35,082 bases of DNA from Erysipelotrichia bacterium. GTDB lineage: Bacteria; Bacillota_I; Bacilli_A; RFN20; CAG-826. Made by a program: the position numbers and the translations under genes. The stretch lies in contig JAAYJX010000038.1 in assembly GCA_012522695.1 (NCBI GenBank), positions 1 to 35,082 on the forward strand, in the 5' to 3' direction. Below the pieces are notes generated by a model. The model had not been told where the DNA came from. It saw only the letters and a program-made list of their open reading frames with translations, and ran no database searches. This document shows positions 1-8,387 of this stretch, in pieces (the first letter of the stretch is position 1; the number at the start of each line of letters is the position of its first letter).

Positions 1-883
1 AATCACTAGTATATTTAGGACCTAAATCATTACCATCATATGTATATTGTGTTTTAAAAAGATTTGTTTCATATATTTTTTCAAAAGAAACATTACGGCC
101 TCTAACTTTACTCGGCGCGCTTTGAAATGTTGCCTCAAGATAGTAATTAATATGCGGCTGGGCAACACTAGGTAAAGGAATATCAAAAGAGTCAGTCCCG
201 GGCGAGCCAATCGTAACACGAAAGTTTTCACGAATTGTATATTGTAAAATTTTATCGTAGTCAAAATAGAGTTTTGTAAATCCGTACAAAACATAATTAG
301 TGACAACTGGTGTTTCTAAACCAACCGTATCGACGTGAATTGACATCCAGTCAGTATTTAAATAAGCTTCATAAATCCGATCACCTTCAGCGTCACTTCT
401 TTGTGAATAAACTTCAATCATTCCGCCTGAACCAGGAATTGACCAAACTTCTAAAACGTTTTTATCGCCAACTTTTGTTGGATGAAAATCTTCATATTTA
501 ATTTCCGTATCCGTTGATTGACCTGCCCATGTTGCTTGGACTTTAATAATAAAATAAAAAGTTGTGTGCTTAGGAAAGTCAGCTTTTGGATGTAAAGTAA
601 TATGCATGCCAAAGTCATCAATTCCATCAGGAGCAAGTTCAACACCAGGTTTACCGCCTGCCCAAATCCAATAACGTAAATTAGCGTAAGCACTATCATC
701 ACGATGATAACGAATTGTAATATCATCAGGAATAACAATACCTTCAAGTTCTTCATCATCATCACCATCAATTGGATCACTTATTGTATCAGTTGGACTA
801 TCTGTTGGATCAGTAATAACTGGATCACAAGACGATAAAACAAATAACGCACTAAGTAAAATTAATAATTTGTTAAGTTTCAT
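1..883 (-). CDS. pulA: Type I pullulanase-like surface lipoprotein, N-terminal part (truncated by window edge)
   Basis: Manual translation from ATG at 883 gives an open frame to base 1: MKLNKLLILLSALFVLSSCDP (lipobox), then IRYHRDDSAYANLRYWIWAGG...FYFIIKVQATWAG (CBM41/PUD-like) and NLFKTQYTYDGNDLGPKYTSD, typical of the linker before the pullulanase N-terminal domain. AGGAG upstream of the start. Catalytic domain lies outside the window. Confidence 0.82.
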   Translation of the reverse strand, partial: MKLNKLLILLSALFVLSSCDPVITDPTDSPTDTISDPIDGDDDEELEGIVIPDDITIRYHRDDSAYANLRYWIWAGGKPGVELAPDGIDDFGMHITLHPKADFPKHTTFYFIIKVQATWAGQSTDTEIKYEDFHPTKVGDKNVLEVWSIPGSGGMIEVYSQRSDAEGDRIYEAYLNTDWMSIHVDTVGLETPVVTNYVLYGFTKLYFDYDKILQYTIRENFRVTIGSPGTDSFDIPLPSVAQPHINYYLEATFQSAPSKVRGRNVSFEKIYETNLFKTQYTYDGNDLGPKYTSD

Positions 884-901
884 AAAGTTTGACTCCTTTT
901 T

Positions 902-2455
902 TTATTTTAAGATGACTGAGCTATAAGCTTCAAGTGTTAATAAATCTTGATTTAAAGATGCAGGTTTTTGCATCGTTTTAATTTCATCAATAATTTCTAA
1001 ATTTGACATATTAATATTTGCCTCAATTTGATGATCGCTAAAATTATGAATTAAATAAATAATATCTTCGTCTTTTTCGATTTTAAACATCGCTAAATGT
1101 ATATTATCGTGTAGTTGATAATGGTAATATAAACCGTCATGAAAAATAGGATATTTATTTCTTAAATTAATAACTTTTTTATAATGATTTAAAAGTGAAT
1201 TTGGTACGTTTAATAAATCAAAAGCACCTTTACTTACTTGTAAAGAAAAATCATAAGTTGTCCCAGGTGGATTATTCGTTTGTTCGCTTGTATCTTTTTC
1301 TAACCAAATCATTGGTAAGCGACGATTAGCGTCAGTATTTGCTCCACCCCTACTACCTTTTAAACCAATTTCTTCACCATAATACATAAAAGGATATCCA
1401 GGTGTTAATAAATAAGCACTCGCAGCAATCTTAGCTTTTTCATCTTTTAGATATCCACCTGATCGATCCATATCATGGTTTGATAAAATAAGTGCGTTTT
1501 TTGATGTCGTCGATCTTTCTTTTAAGGCGACTTCACTAGCAACTAAAGCTCTAGCAAAGTTATTGCCGGTTTGCTGAATAACACTAAGGCCAACACTTTT
1601 TGGATTTACTTCTGCCATTGGGAAATTAAAAAAGTGCATCCCTGAACTAGCATAATTATATAAAACATTCGTCATTTCTTCCCAAGCTTCGCCGATAATA
1701 AAAGCATCTTCTTTTTGGCTTTTAATGTAATCATTTAAATAAGTTAAAAAAGCAATGTTTTTTGAACTTTTGCCACTAAAGAAGCTTGTCACCGCGTCAA
1801 GGCGAAAACCTTTAACACCGCGATTAAGCCAAAAGTTAATAATGTTTTCTATTTCATTTATGACATATTCATTATCTAAGTTTAAATCAGGCATCGATGT
1901 ATCAAATTGACCTTCATAATAACTTTGAGCAACATTTGAATAACGATATCCTTTTTGCTGTGTATCTGACCAATTGTAATAAAAGCGTTTGCTTGTTGGA
2001 TCTAAAACATTATCACGCTTATCTTTTTCAGCGTCTTTAAACCACTCGTGATTTGAGCTTGAATGATTAATAACTAAATCAAGAATAATATCGATATGTC
2101 TTTTATTTGCTTCGCTAATTAAATAATCAAAGTCATCTAAGGTACCGAATTCTTTTTCAATTGCTAAATAATCTTTAACATCATACTTATGGTAAGTATC
2201 GCTTGGATGAATTGGCGTTAACCATAAACCTTTAATACCTAAGTCTTCAAGATAATCAAGTTTTGAAGCAATCCCTCTTAAATCACCTACTCCATCATGA
2301 TTAGAATCACAAAAAGAGCCAACAAAGATTTCATAAAAAACTGAGCCGTTAACGTTAGTTACGTCAGGATCTAATGGATAATTATTCGTTTGATTTGGAT
2401 GGCAAGATAAAGAAAGAAAAGTAATAAATAAAAAACTAAAAAAACGTTTTTTCAT
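902..2455 (-). CDS. GH13 alpha-amylase family lipoprotein
   Basis: 517 aa; signal peptide with lipobox LSLSC; GH13 motifs DLVINHSS, GFRLDAVTSFF, IIGEAWEE, LSNHDMDR. Confidence 0.93.
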   Translation of the reverse strand: MKKRFFSFLFITFLSLSCHPNQTNNYPLDPDVTNVNGSVFYEIFVGSFCDSNHDGVGDLRGIASKLDYLEDLGIKGLWLTPIHPSDTYHKYDVKDYLAIEKEFGTLDDFDYLISEANKRHIDIILDLVINHSSSNHEWFKDAEKDKRDNVLDPTSKRFYYNWSDTQQKGYRYSNVAQSYYEGQFDTSMPDLNLDNEYVINEIENIINFWLNRGVKGFRLDAVTSFFSGKSSKNIAFLTYLNDYIKSQKEDAFIIGEAWEEMTNVLYNYASSGMHFFNFPMAEVNPKSVGLSVIQQTGNNFARALVASEVALKERSTTSKNALILSNHDMDRSGGYLKDEKAKIAASAYLLTPGYPFMYYGEEIGLKGSRGGANTDANRRLPMIWLEKDTSEQTNNPPGTTYDFSLQVSKGAFDLLNVPNSLLNHYKKVINLRNKYPIFHDGLYYHYQLHDNIHLAMFKIEKDEDIIYLIHNFSDHQIEANINMSNLEIIDEIKTMQKPASLNQDLLTLEAYSSVILK

Positions 2456-3351
2456 TAGCCCTTAACCGCACCGCCAGTTACACCGCTAACATAAAACTTT
2501 TGCATAATAATAAATAAAATAGAAATAGGTACAGCAACTAAAACACTACCAGCAGCAAATTGTTTCCAATAAAGAGCCATATCTTGCTGTTGGGCTATCA
2601 TTTTATATAAACCAACTGAAACAGTATAATGTTGCATCGCATCACCTAAAATATAACTAGATAAAATATAATCACCCCACGGGCCCATAAAGGCTGTAAG
2701 AATTGTATAAACAATAATTGGTTTAGCAAGGGGCATAATAATCATATAGAAAATTTGAAAACGTGAGGCTCCATCAATCATCGCTGCCTCATCAATTGAA
2801 CGAGAAATTGTATCAAAAAAACCTTTGGATATAAAATATCCCATTCCTGCCCCACCAACATAACAAAGAATTAAACCAAAAAGACTTTGCTTAAGACCAA
2901 CTAGGGCCAAGATTTGATATAAAATAATCATACTTAAAAAGCCAGGAAACATTCCTAAAACAAGAATGAATTTCATCATCGGTTGACGAGCTTTAAAGCG
3001 TAAACGCGAAAAGGCATAAGACGTACATAAAACTAAAATTGTTGAAACAAGCGAAGTAACTAAACTAACGACGAGGGTATTAAAAAACCAAACAGCATAA
3101 TAATCACTATAAGAAATAGAGCCAGTTGGAGCATTACCACTAAATAAATGATTAAAGCCAACTGTAGAAAAAAGAGCTTTATAATTATCAAAAGAAAAAG
3201 TTAGAGGGACGAGACGATAAATAGAGTTATACCCTGGCTCACCAGAAAATGATTGTAAGATAAGCCAAACAATTGGTAGTAACCAAATAATTGACATAAC
3301 AATTAAAATTAAATAAATAAAAAGATTGGCAATAATTTTTCTTGCTCTCAT
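2455..3351 (-). CDS. malG: Maltodextrin-type ABC transporter permease (MalG-like)
   Basis: 298 aa, multiple TM segments, EAA motif IDEAAMIDGASRFQIFYMIIMPLAKP, next to MalF/MalE homologs. Confidence 0.9.
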   Translation of the reverse strand: MRARKIIANLFIYLILIVMSIIWLLPIVWLILQSFSGEPGYNSIYRLVPLTFSFDNYKALFSTVGFNHLFSGNAPTGSISYSDYYAVWFFNTLVVSLVTSLVSTILVLCTSYAFSRLRFKARQPMMKFILVLGMFPGFLSMIILYQILALVGLKQSLFGLILCYVGGAGMGYFISKGFFDTISRSIDEAAMIDGASRFQIFYMIIMPLAKPIIVYTILTAFMGPWGDYILSSYILGDAMQHYTVSVGLYKMIAQQQDMALYWKQFAAGSVLVAVPISILFIIMQKFYVSGVTGGAVKG

Positions 3352-5579
3352 TATTGGAAGTCCTCCTCTTTTTGCACCGAACCAATTCGGGCGTACATAA
3401 TTAGTGATAAAAAGGCCGAAATCGCAAAGATAAAGATACCAAGCGTTGAGGCGACGTTATATTGGTTACCACTGCCAGTTGTAATTTTATATAACCAAGT
3501 AATTAATAAGTCTGTGTCATTTGCGTTATATAAGTATAACTTGTTAGGTTGTGAGCCGGTTAGGAAGAAAATAACGTTAAAGTTATTAATATTACCAATG
3601 AATTGGGTAATTAGATATGGCCCTGTTACAAAAAGCATATAAGGTAAAGTAATTTTAATAAATTGGGTAAATGGGCCTGCTCCATCAATCCGTGCTGATT
3701 CATATAAATCTTCAGGAATATTCATTAAAATGCCACTTGTAATAAGCATCGTATAAGGAACACCAACCCAACAGTTAACGATAATGACAGTAAATTTAGC
3801 GATATTTCCATCACTTAAAAACTTAATTGGTTTAGCTAAATTGAACGTCGTCATCAAAAATTCATTAAGCGGTCCATAATCACCAAGAATTTTTGACATC
3901 GCTAGCAGGCTAACAAATTGAGGAACAGCAATTGTAACAACAAAAATGGTCCGCCAGAGTTTTTTAAGTTTAATACCTTTACGATTAATTAATAAAGCTA
4001 AAATCATTCCTAAAACATAATTTAAGAAAGTTGCAAAAAAGGCCCAAATAAGTGTCCAACTTAATAATGTCCAAATCGTCCTTGACATCATTTCATTTGC
4101 GCCTTTACCAGCAAAGAGGGTTATAAAGTTATCAAAGCCAACCCATTTAAATAAATTTAAACCTGAGTTGGCGCCATTAAAGTTTGTAAAAGCAACAAAA
4201 ATTGTAAAGGCTAAAGGAATAATAACTAAGATTGTTGCAAAAGTAACTGGTAAAAATAAAACCGTTGTTGCAAAGTTTTCATTAAATAACGCCTGCGTTT
4301 GTTTTTTAAACGTTGATGTTTGTCCATAATATTTATTTGCATAACGTTCATTAAATGCCTTTGAATTTAAAACAAGACGATCATATTTTTTTTGATGTGC
4401 TTCTTTTGTAATTTTTTTATTATGTAGACCTAAATCAAAAATTGTTTCAGCAATATGTCCTTCAACATTTAAAGCACCAACGATACGCGTAATAGCTTCT
4501 TTTTTCTTAATCCGCTTTTTTTCATCAATTGAACTTAAATTATTACGTTTTGAAAGTTCATCTCGAGCATAAATCGCATCTAAGACAAGTTCGCTATTTT
4601 CATAGGCAAAAAGAAGATGATTAATCGCCTTATTGACATCATTAAAAACATTATAGCGATCATAAATTTGATGAAACTTATTTAAATTAAATTTTGCTTC
4701 ATCTAAAACTTCATGAGGTGCGTTTACTAATTTCTTTAAAGACAAATAATTAATAAAGCGCGCTGATAAGGTCTCATAACCATTTTCTAATAAAACTTTG
4801 TAACGTTTTCTTTTTGATAAAAAGCGTATGCGCTTAGCTTTTTCATCTCCTTTATTTGAAATCAAATAAATATTTTCATTAATCTTTTCAATAAAATTAA
4901 TTTGATCTTCGTATGCATCAACATATTTTGGCCCATGAACAATTTTGTCATTATGCGAGGCCGTGTTTAAATTACGAATATATAAGTAGATAAAGACAAA
5001 AATAAGAATAACGGTAAGTAGGCCATAAAGAAGACATTTAATCGAACTATCACCTTCGACTCCAGCTGTATATAATCCTGTTTCTTCATCAACGCCTGGA
5101 GGTGTAAAAGGAATTAAACCTGGTCCCGTTAATTTCCATAAATTGACCCAACCAAAAAAGACCATAAAAAGAATAAAACCAACTTGAACAAGCATATAAA
5201 AAATGCCATTAACAATTTGACCGCTTTTGATACTTGAAAAGCCCATAATAAAATAAGATGTTTTACCATTACGGTCAACTTCATAAAAATGACGTATATG
5301 TTTTTTGAAAAAAGAAACAAAGCGTTTAATTAAAAAGACAATACCTTTATACAAGCTAACAAAGATGTTAGCGAAAGCTTTTAAAATATCAAGTAAAAAA
5401 GCACCAAGCCAAATTAATGATTTTAAAAGAGTATTTAAAAGGCCTAGTAAAAATGTTTTAAATTTTCCAACCGGTTGAACATCAACATTAGCTAATGCCG
5501 AAACGTTTGCAAAATTTAAGTGGCCCCCTTCTTCTTTAAGAAGAAGTTCTTTCTCATTAATTTTTGTTTTCTTTTTCAT
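3351..5579 (-). CDS. malF: Maltodextrin-type ABC transporter permease (MalF-like) with long N-terminal extension
   Basis: 742 aa; C-terminal ~315 aa is a standard MalF-type permease (EDLYESARIDGAGPFTQFIKITLP); N-terminal ~425 aa has extra hydrophobic segments and a charged region. Confidence 0.88.
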   Translation of the reverse strand: MKKKTKINEKELLLKEEGGHLNFANVSALANVDVQPVGKFKTFLLGLLNTLLKSLIWLGAFLLDILKAFANIFVSLYKGIVFLIKRFVSFFKKHIRHFYEVDRNGKTSYFIMGFSSIKSGQIVNGIFYMLVQVGFILFMVFFGWVNLWKLTGPGLIPFTPPGVDEETGLYTAGVEGDSSIKCLLYGLLTVILIFVFIYLYIRNLNTASHNDKIVHGPKYVDAYEDQINFIEKINENIYLISNKGDEKAKRIRFLSKRKRYKVLLENGYETLSARFINYLSLKKLVNAPHEVLDEAKFNLNKFHQIYDRYNVFNDVNKAINHLLFAYENSELVLDAIYARDELSKRNNLSSIDEKKRIKKKEAITRIVGALNVEGHIAETIFDLGLHNKKITKEAHQKKYDRLVLNSKAFNERYANKYYGQTSTFKKQTQALFNENFATTVLFLPVTFATILVIIPLAFTIFVAFTNFNGANSGLNLFKWVGFDNFITLFAGKGANEMMSRTIWTLLSWTLIWAFFATFLNYVLGMILALLINRKGIKLKKLWRTIFVVTIAVPQFVSLLAMSKILGDYGPLNEFLMTTFNLAKPIKFLSDGNIAKFTVIIVNCWVGVPYTMLITSGILMNIPEDLYESARIDGAGPFTQFIKITLPYMLFVTGPYLITQFIGNINNFNVIFFLTGSQPNKLYLYNANDTDLLITWLYKITTGSGNQYNVASTLGIFIFAISAFLSLIMYARIGSVQKEEDFQ

Positions 5580-5603
5580 TTTTTAACCTCGCTTGTAGTT
5601 TGA

Positions 5604-5629
5604 AAAGGCAGGGCCGAAACCCTGCCTTT
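5604..5629 (-). terminator. GC-rich hairpin between malE and malF (attenuator or mRNA 3'-stabilising element)
   Basis: + strand AAAGGCAGGG-CCGAAA-CCCTGCCTTT: 10-bp perfect stem, 6-nt loop; only a short U-run follows on the minus strand. Confidence 0.7.
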
Positions 5630-5641
5630 AATTCGTCTAAA

Positions 5642-6862
5642 CTATTGATTCATTTGACTAACAGCAGCAGCAAGAGCACTAGCTGCGCCATCATATGGAT
5701 CCCAATCTTGATCCATAATCATTTTTCCAATAGCGCCAACTGGATCCCAATAACCGCCAGTAACGGCTGTTGCTTGGTTAACACCAAATTCGTTTTGAGC
5801 ATTAACTGCAGCAAGCATAACACTAGCGTTAACAGCTGGTAATTCACTAGCAACTTTATTAGCTGGGCCGATTCCACGTTGTTCAAAACGATGTTTTTGT
5901 GAATCGTAGCTAGTTGAAAATTTAGCAAAAGCAAGAGCTTCGTTTGGATATTTTGTATTAGCTTTAACAGAAACTAATTTGGCTGAACGGAAAGAACCAA
6001 GTTGCTTACCATCAAGAGTTGGTAATTTGGCTGCGCCTAAATCATCTCCAAGAGCCTCTAAGAGTTCTTCATATTGCCAAGTTCCACCAACACCAGCAAC
6101 AACGGTTGGAGTTGCGGCAGTCATACCAGCAACGACGTTGTCGTTGGCAGTCCAAGCAGAGCCATTCGCCCCGCCTTTTAATGTGTAAGCTTTTTCAACG
6201 ATGTCGACGACACCTGCAGAATCGTAGTTACAATTTTGTATATCTGGATCGCCAGCTTGGGCAGCTGGGGTAACACTAATTGTGCCACCTCCACCAAGAT
6301 ATAGGCTCGTACCTTGCCAGGCATTTGGTATATCATATTCAACGTTTTTCCCTAAGGATTTAGCTTTGGCAAGTAAACCTTCAAGCGTTGCAATATCAGT
6401 TGCATCAACTAAGGCTTTGTTATACCAAAGGAAATAAGTGTTATCTGATGTTTGTGGGAAACCATAAAGTTTACCATCTCTAGTTGCGGCATCAACTGTC
6501 CAATCAATACTAGCAGCAATGGCGTCGGTTTTAATTTGACCTTTAAGTTCTAAAAGATTATTCGTTTTGACAAGCTCAGTTAAGTTATCATCAACGAGTG
6601 CAAATACGTCAGCAGCAGCTTCAGCGTCTTTCGTAAGTTCGGTTCTAACGTCACCTTCTTTAACGTGTTTTAGCTCAATTGAAACACCTTTGCCTTCTTC
6701 GGTTTTATTAAATTCCGAAATAATATGTTCCATAACAGCCTTATCTTCGGTCGGGGCCCAAACTTTGAGCTTAACACCAGAATCAGCTGGATCACATGCT
6801 ACAAGTGGAACAGCTAGCATGGCGACAGCAAGAAATAAAAAATTCCTTTTCTTGAAAAACAT
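5642..6862 (-). CDS. malE: Extracellular maltodextrin-binding lipoprotein (MalE-like)
   Basis: 406 aa; lipobox LVAC; family 1 solute-binding protein features (LKVWAPTEDKAVMEHIISEFNK, KLYGFPQTSDNTYFLWYNK); AGGAGG upstream. Confidence 0.9.
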   Translation of the reverse strand: MFFKKRNFLFLAVAMLAVPLVACDPADSGVKLKVWAPTEDKAVMEHIISEFNKTEEGKGVSIELKHVKEGDVRTELTKDAEAAADVFALVDDNLTELVKTNNLLELKGQIKTDAIAASIDWTVDAATRDGKLYGFPQTSDNTYFLWYNKALVDATDIATLEGLLAKAKSLGKNVEYDIPNAWQGTSLYLGGGGTISVTPAAQAGDPDIQNCNYDSAGVVDIVEKAYTLKGGANGSAWTANDNVVAGMTAATPTVVAGVGGTWQYEELLEALGDDLGAAKLPTLDGKQLGSFRSAKLVSVKANTKYPNEALAFAKFSTSYDSQKHRFEQRGIGPANKVASELPAVNASVMLAAVNAQNEFGVNQATAVTGGYWDPVGAIGKMIMDQDWDPYDGAASALAAAVSQMNQ

Positions 6863-6885
6863 TAATTACCCTCCTTTCTTTTTTA

Positions 6886-6914
6886 GCAGCAAAAAAACAT
6901 TAGCACTTTGCTGC
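6886..6914 (-). promoter_or_regulatory. 5'UTR inverted repeat upstream of malE
   Basis: GCAGCAAA-N13-TTTGCTGC, 8-bp perfect arms, between the predicted malE promoter and its RBS. Confidence 0.45.
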
Positions 6915-6944
6915 ATGTTAGTAATTAGCGTTTAACATAGTTTA

Positions 6945-6973
6945 ATTATAATGAAAAAGATTTTTATTATCAA
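6945..6973 (-). promoter_or_regulatory. Predicted sigma-A-type promoter of malE
   Basis: Minus strand TTGATA-17 bp-TATAAT. Confidence 0.65.
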
Positions 6974-7018
6974 TATGATAAAAGCAAGGTCGCTTTAAAT
7001 AATTTAACAGCTAATATT

Positions 7019-8311
7019 TTAATAAATCCGCTTCGTTGAATTTTTGTCAAAAAGGTGAACTTTTGTTAAATCAAAAACTAGATTTAGTTTATCGTGAATA
7101 TTAATTGCGCGTTCACTAGGAATTTTGGCAACAATATTATTTGTGCCAAATAAAGCGTGAACATAATATTCATGACCAAGAAGTTCAGCAACACTAACTT
7201 GTATTTGGTAAACATCGCTTTGATGTTTTTCTTTATTTTCAGGCGTTGCTTCAAAAATATCTTCAGGACGAATACCGAACACGATATCCATTTTCTTACC
7301 TAAAGAAGCAAGGTGCTCTTCAAGTTTTTCAATCTTTTCTTTAAGAGCGGGATCTTCTTTAGTTTTTAAAGCTAATTCATCATTAAGTTCATCGATTTGT
7401 CGTCTAAGAAGTTTACCTTCATGCGCGACAAACTCATCTAGAGCAGTTAATTGTTTATCGTCTAATTTAACTTTCTTACCATTAGACAAAGTTAAAACAC
7501 CTTTATTTAATGTTGCATCAATAAAGTTCATAGCAGGTGAGCCAATAAAACTAGCAACAAATAAATTGGCAGGATTATTATAAATTTCAAGAGGCGAACC
7601 AACTTGTTGAATATAACCAGCTTTCATAACAACAATACGTGTTGCCATCGTCATTGCTTCGGTTTGATCATGTGTAACATAAATTGTTGTCGCACCAAGT
7701 TCTTCATGAAGTTTAATAATTTCACTTCTCATTTGCACACGAAGCTTCGCATCTAAGTTAGAAAGAGGTTCGTCCATTAAGAAAACTTTTGCATTACGAA
7801 CAATTGCTCGTCCTAACGCGACACGTTGTCTTTGGCCACCAGAGAGAGCTTTTGGTTTTCTTTGTAATAATTCTTCGATTTCTAAAATGCGGGCTGCTTC
7901 TTTAACGCGACGATCAATTTCAGCTTGTGGGAAGCGTCTAATTTTTAAACCAAACGCCATATTGTCATAAACAGACATGTGCGGGTAAAGCGCATAACTT
8001 TGGAAAACCATCGCAATATCACGGTCTTTAGGAGCGCGATCATTTGAATATTCGCCATCAATCCAAAGCTCACCAGCCGTAATTTCTTCTAAGCCGGCAA
8101 TCATTCTTAAAGTAGTTGATTTACCACAACCTGATGGGCCAACAAAAACGACAAATTCTTTTTTAGCAATATCTAAATTAAAATCAAAAACAGCTTGAAC
8201 CTTATTGTCATAAACCTTATCAATTCCCCGTAAGGAAACATAACTTAAATCTTCGGGTTTACTAACAATAACTTCACCTGTAGTTACTTCTTTTTTTGTT
8301 TCTTTTTTCAT
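7019..8311 (-). CDS. malK: Sugar ABC transporter ATP-binding protein (MalK/MsmX-like)
   Basis: 430 aa; Walker [10 protein letters not shown], signature [16 protein letters not shown], Walker [18 protein letters not shown]-terminal regulatory/TOBE region FGIRPEDI. Confidence 0.93.
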   Translation of the reverse strand: MKKETKKEVTTGEVIVSKPEDLSYVSLRGIDKVYDNKVQAVFDFNLDIAKKEFVVFVGPSGCGKSTTLRMIAGLEEITAGELWIDGEYSNDRAPKDRDIAMVFQSYALYPHMSVYDNMAFGLKIRRFPQAEIDRRVKEAARILEIEELLQRKPKALSGGQRQRVALGRAIVRNAKVFLMDEPLSNLDAKLRVQMRSEIIKLHEELGATTIYVTHDQTEAMTMATRIVVMKAGYIQQVGSPLEIYNNPANLFVASFIGSPAMNFIDATLNKGVLTLSNGKKVKLDDKQLTALDEFVAHEGKLLRRQIDELNDELALKTKEDPALKEKIEKLEEHLASLGKKMDIVFGIRPEDIFEATPENKEKHQSDVYQIQVSVAELLGHEYYVHALFGTNNIVAKIPSERAINIHDKLNLVFDLTKVHLFDKNSTKRIY

Positions 8312-8387
8312 CTTTTAAAGCCCTCCATAAAAAAGTTTATCATATTTAATTTTGTCTACATAGTGCATCATGCACAAAGTAATTTTA

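Noticed and set aside
22-780. Small ORFs 22..306, 310..501, 451..780
   Set aside because: They overlap out of frame or antisense with the continuous pullulanase frame, which has recognisable domains and an RBS.
5564-6935. ORFs opposite or out of frame in malE (5564..5842, 5719..5934, 5979..6188, 6019..6273, 6567..6935)
   Set aside because: Shadow ORFs from the Ala/codon-biased malE sequence; no RBS or family features.
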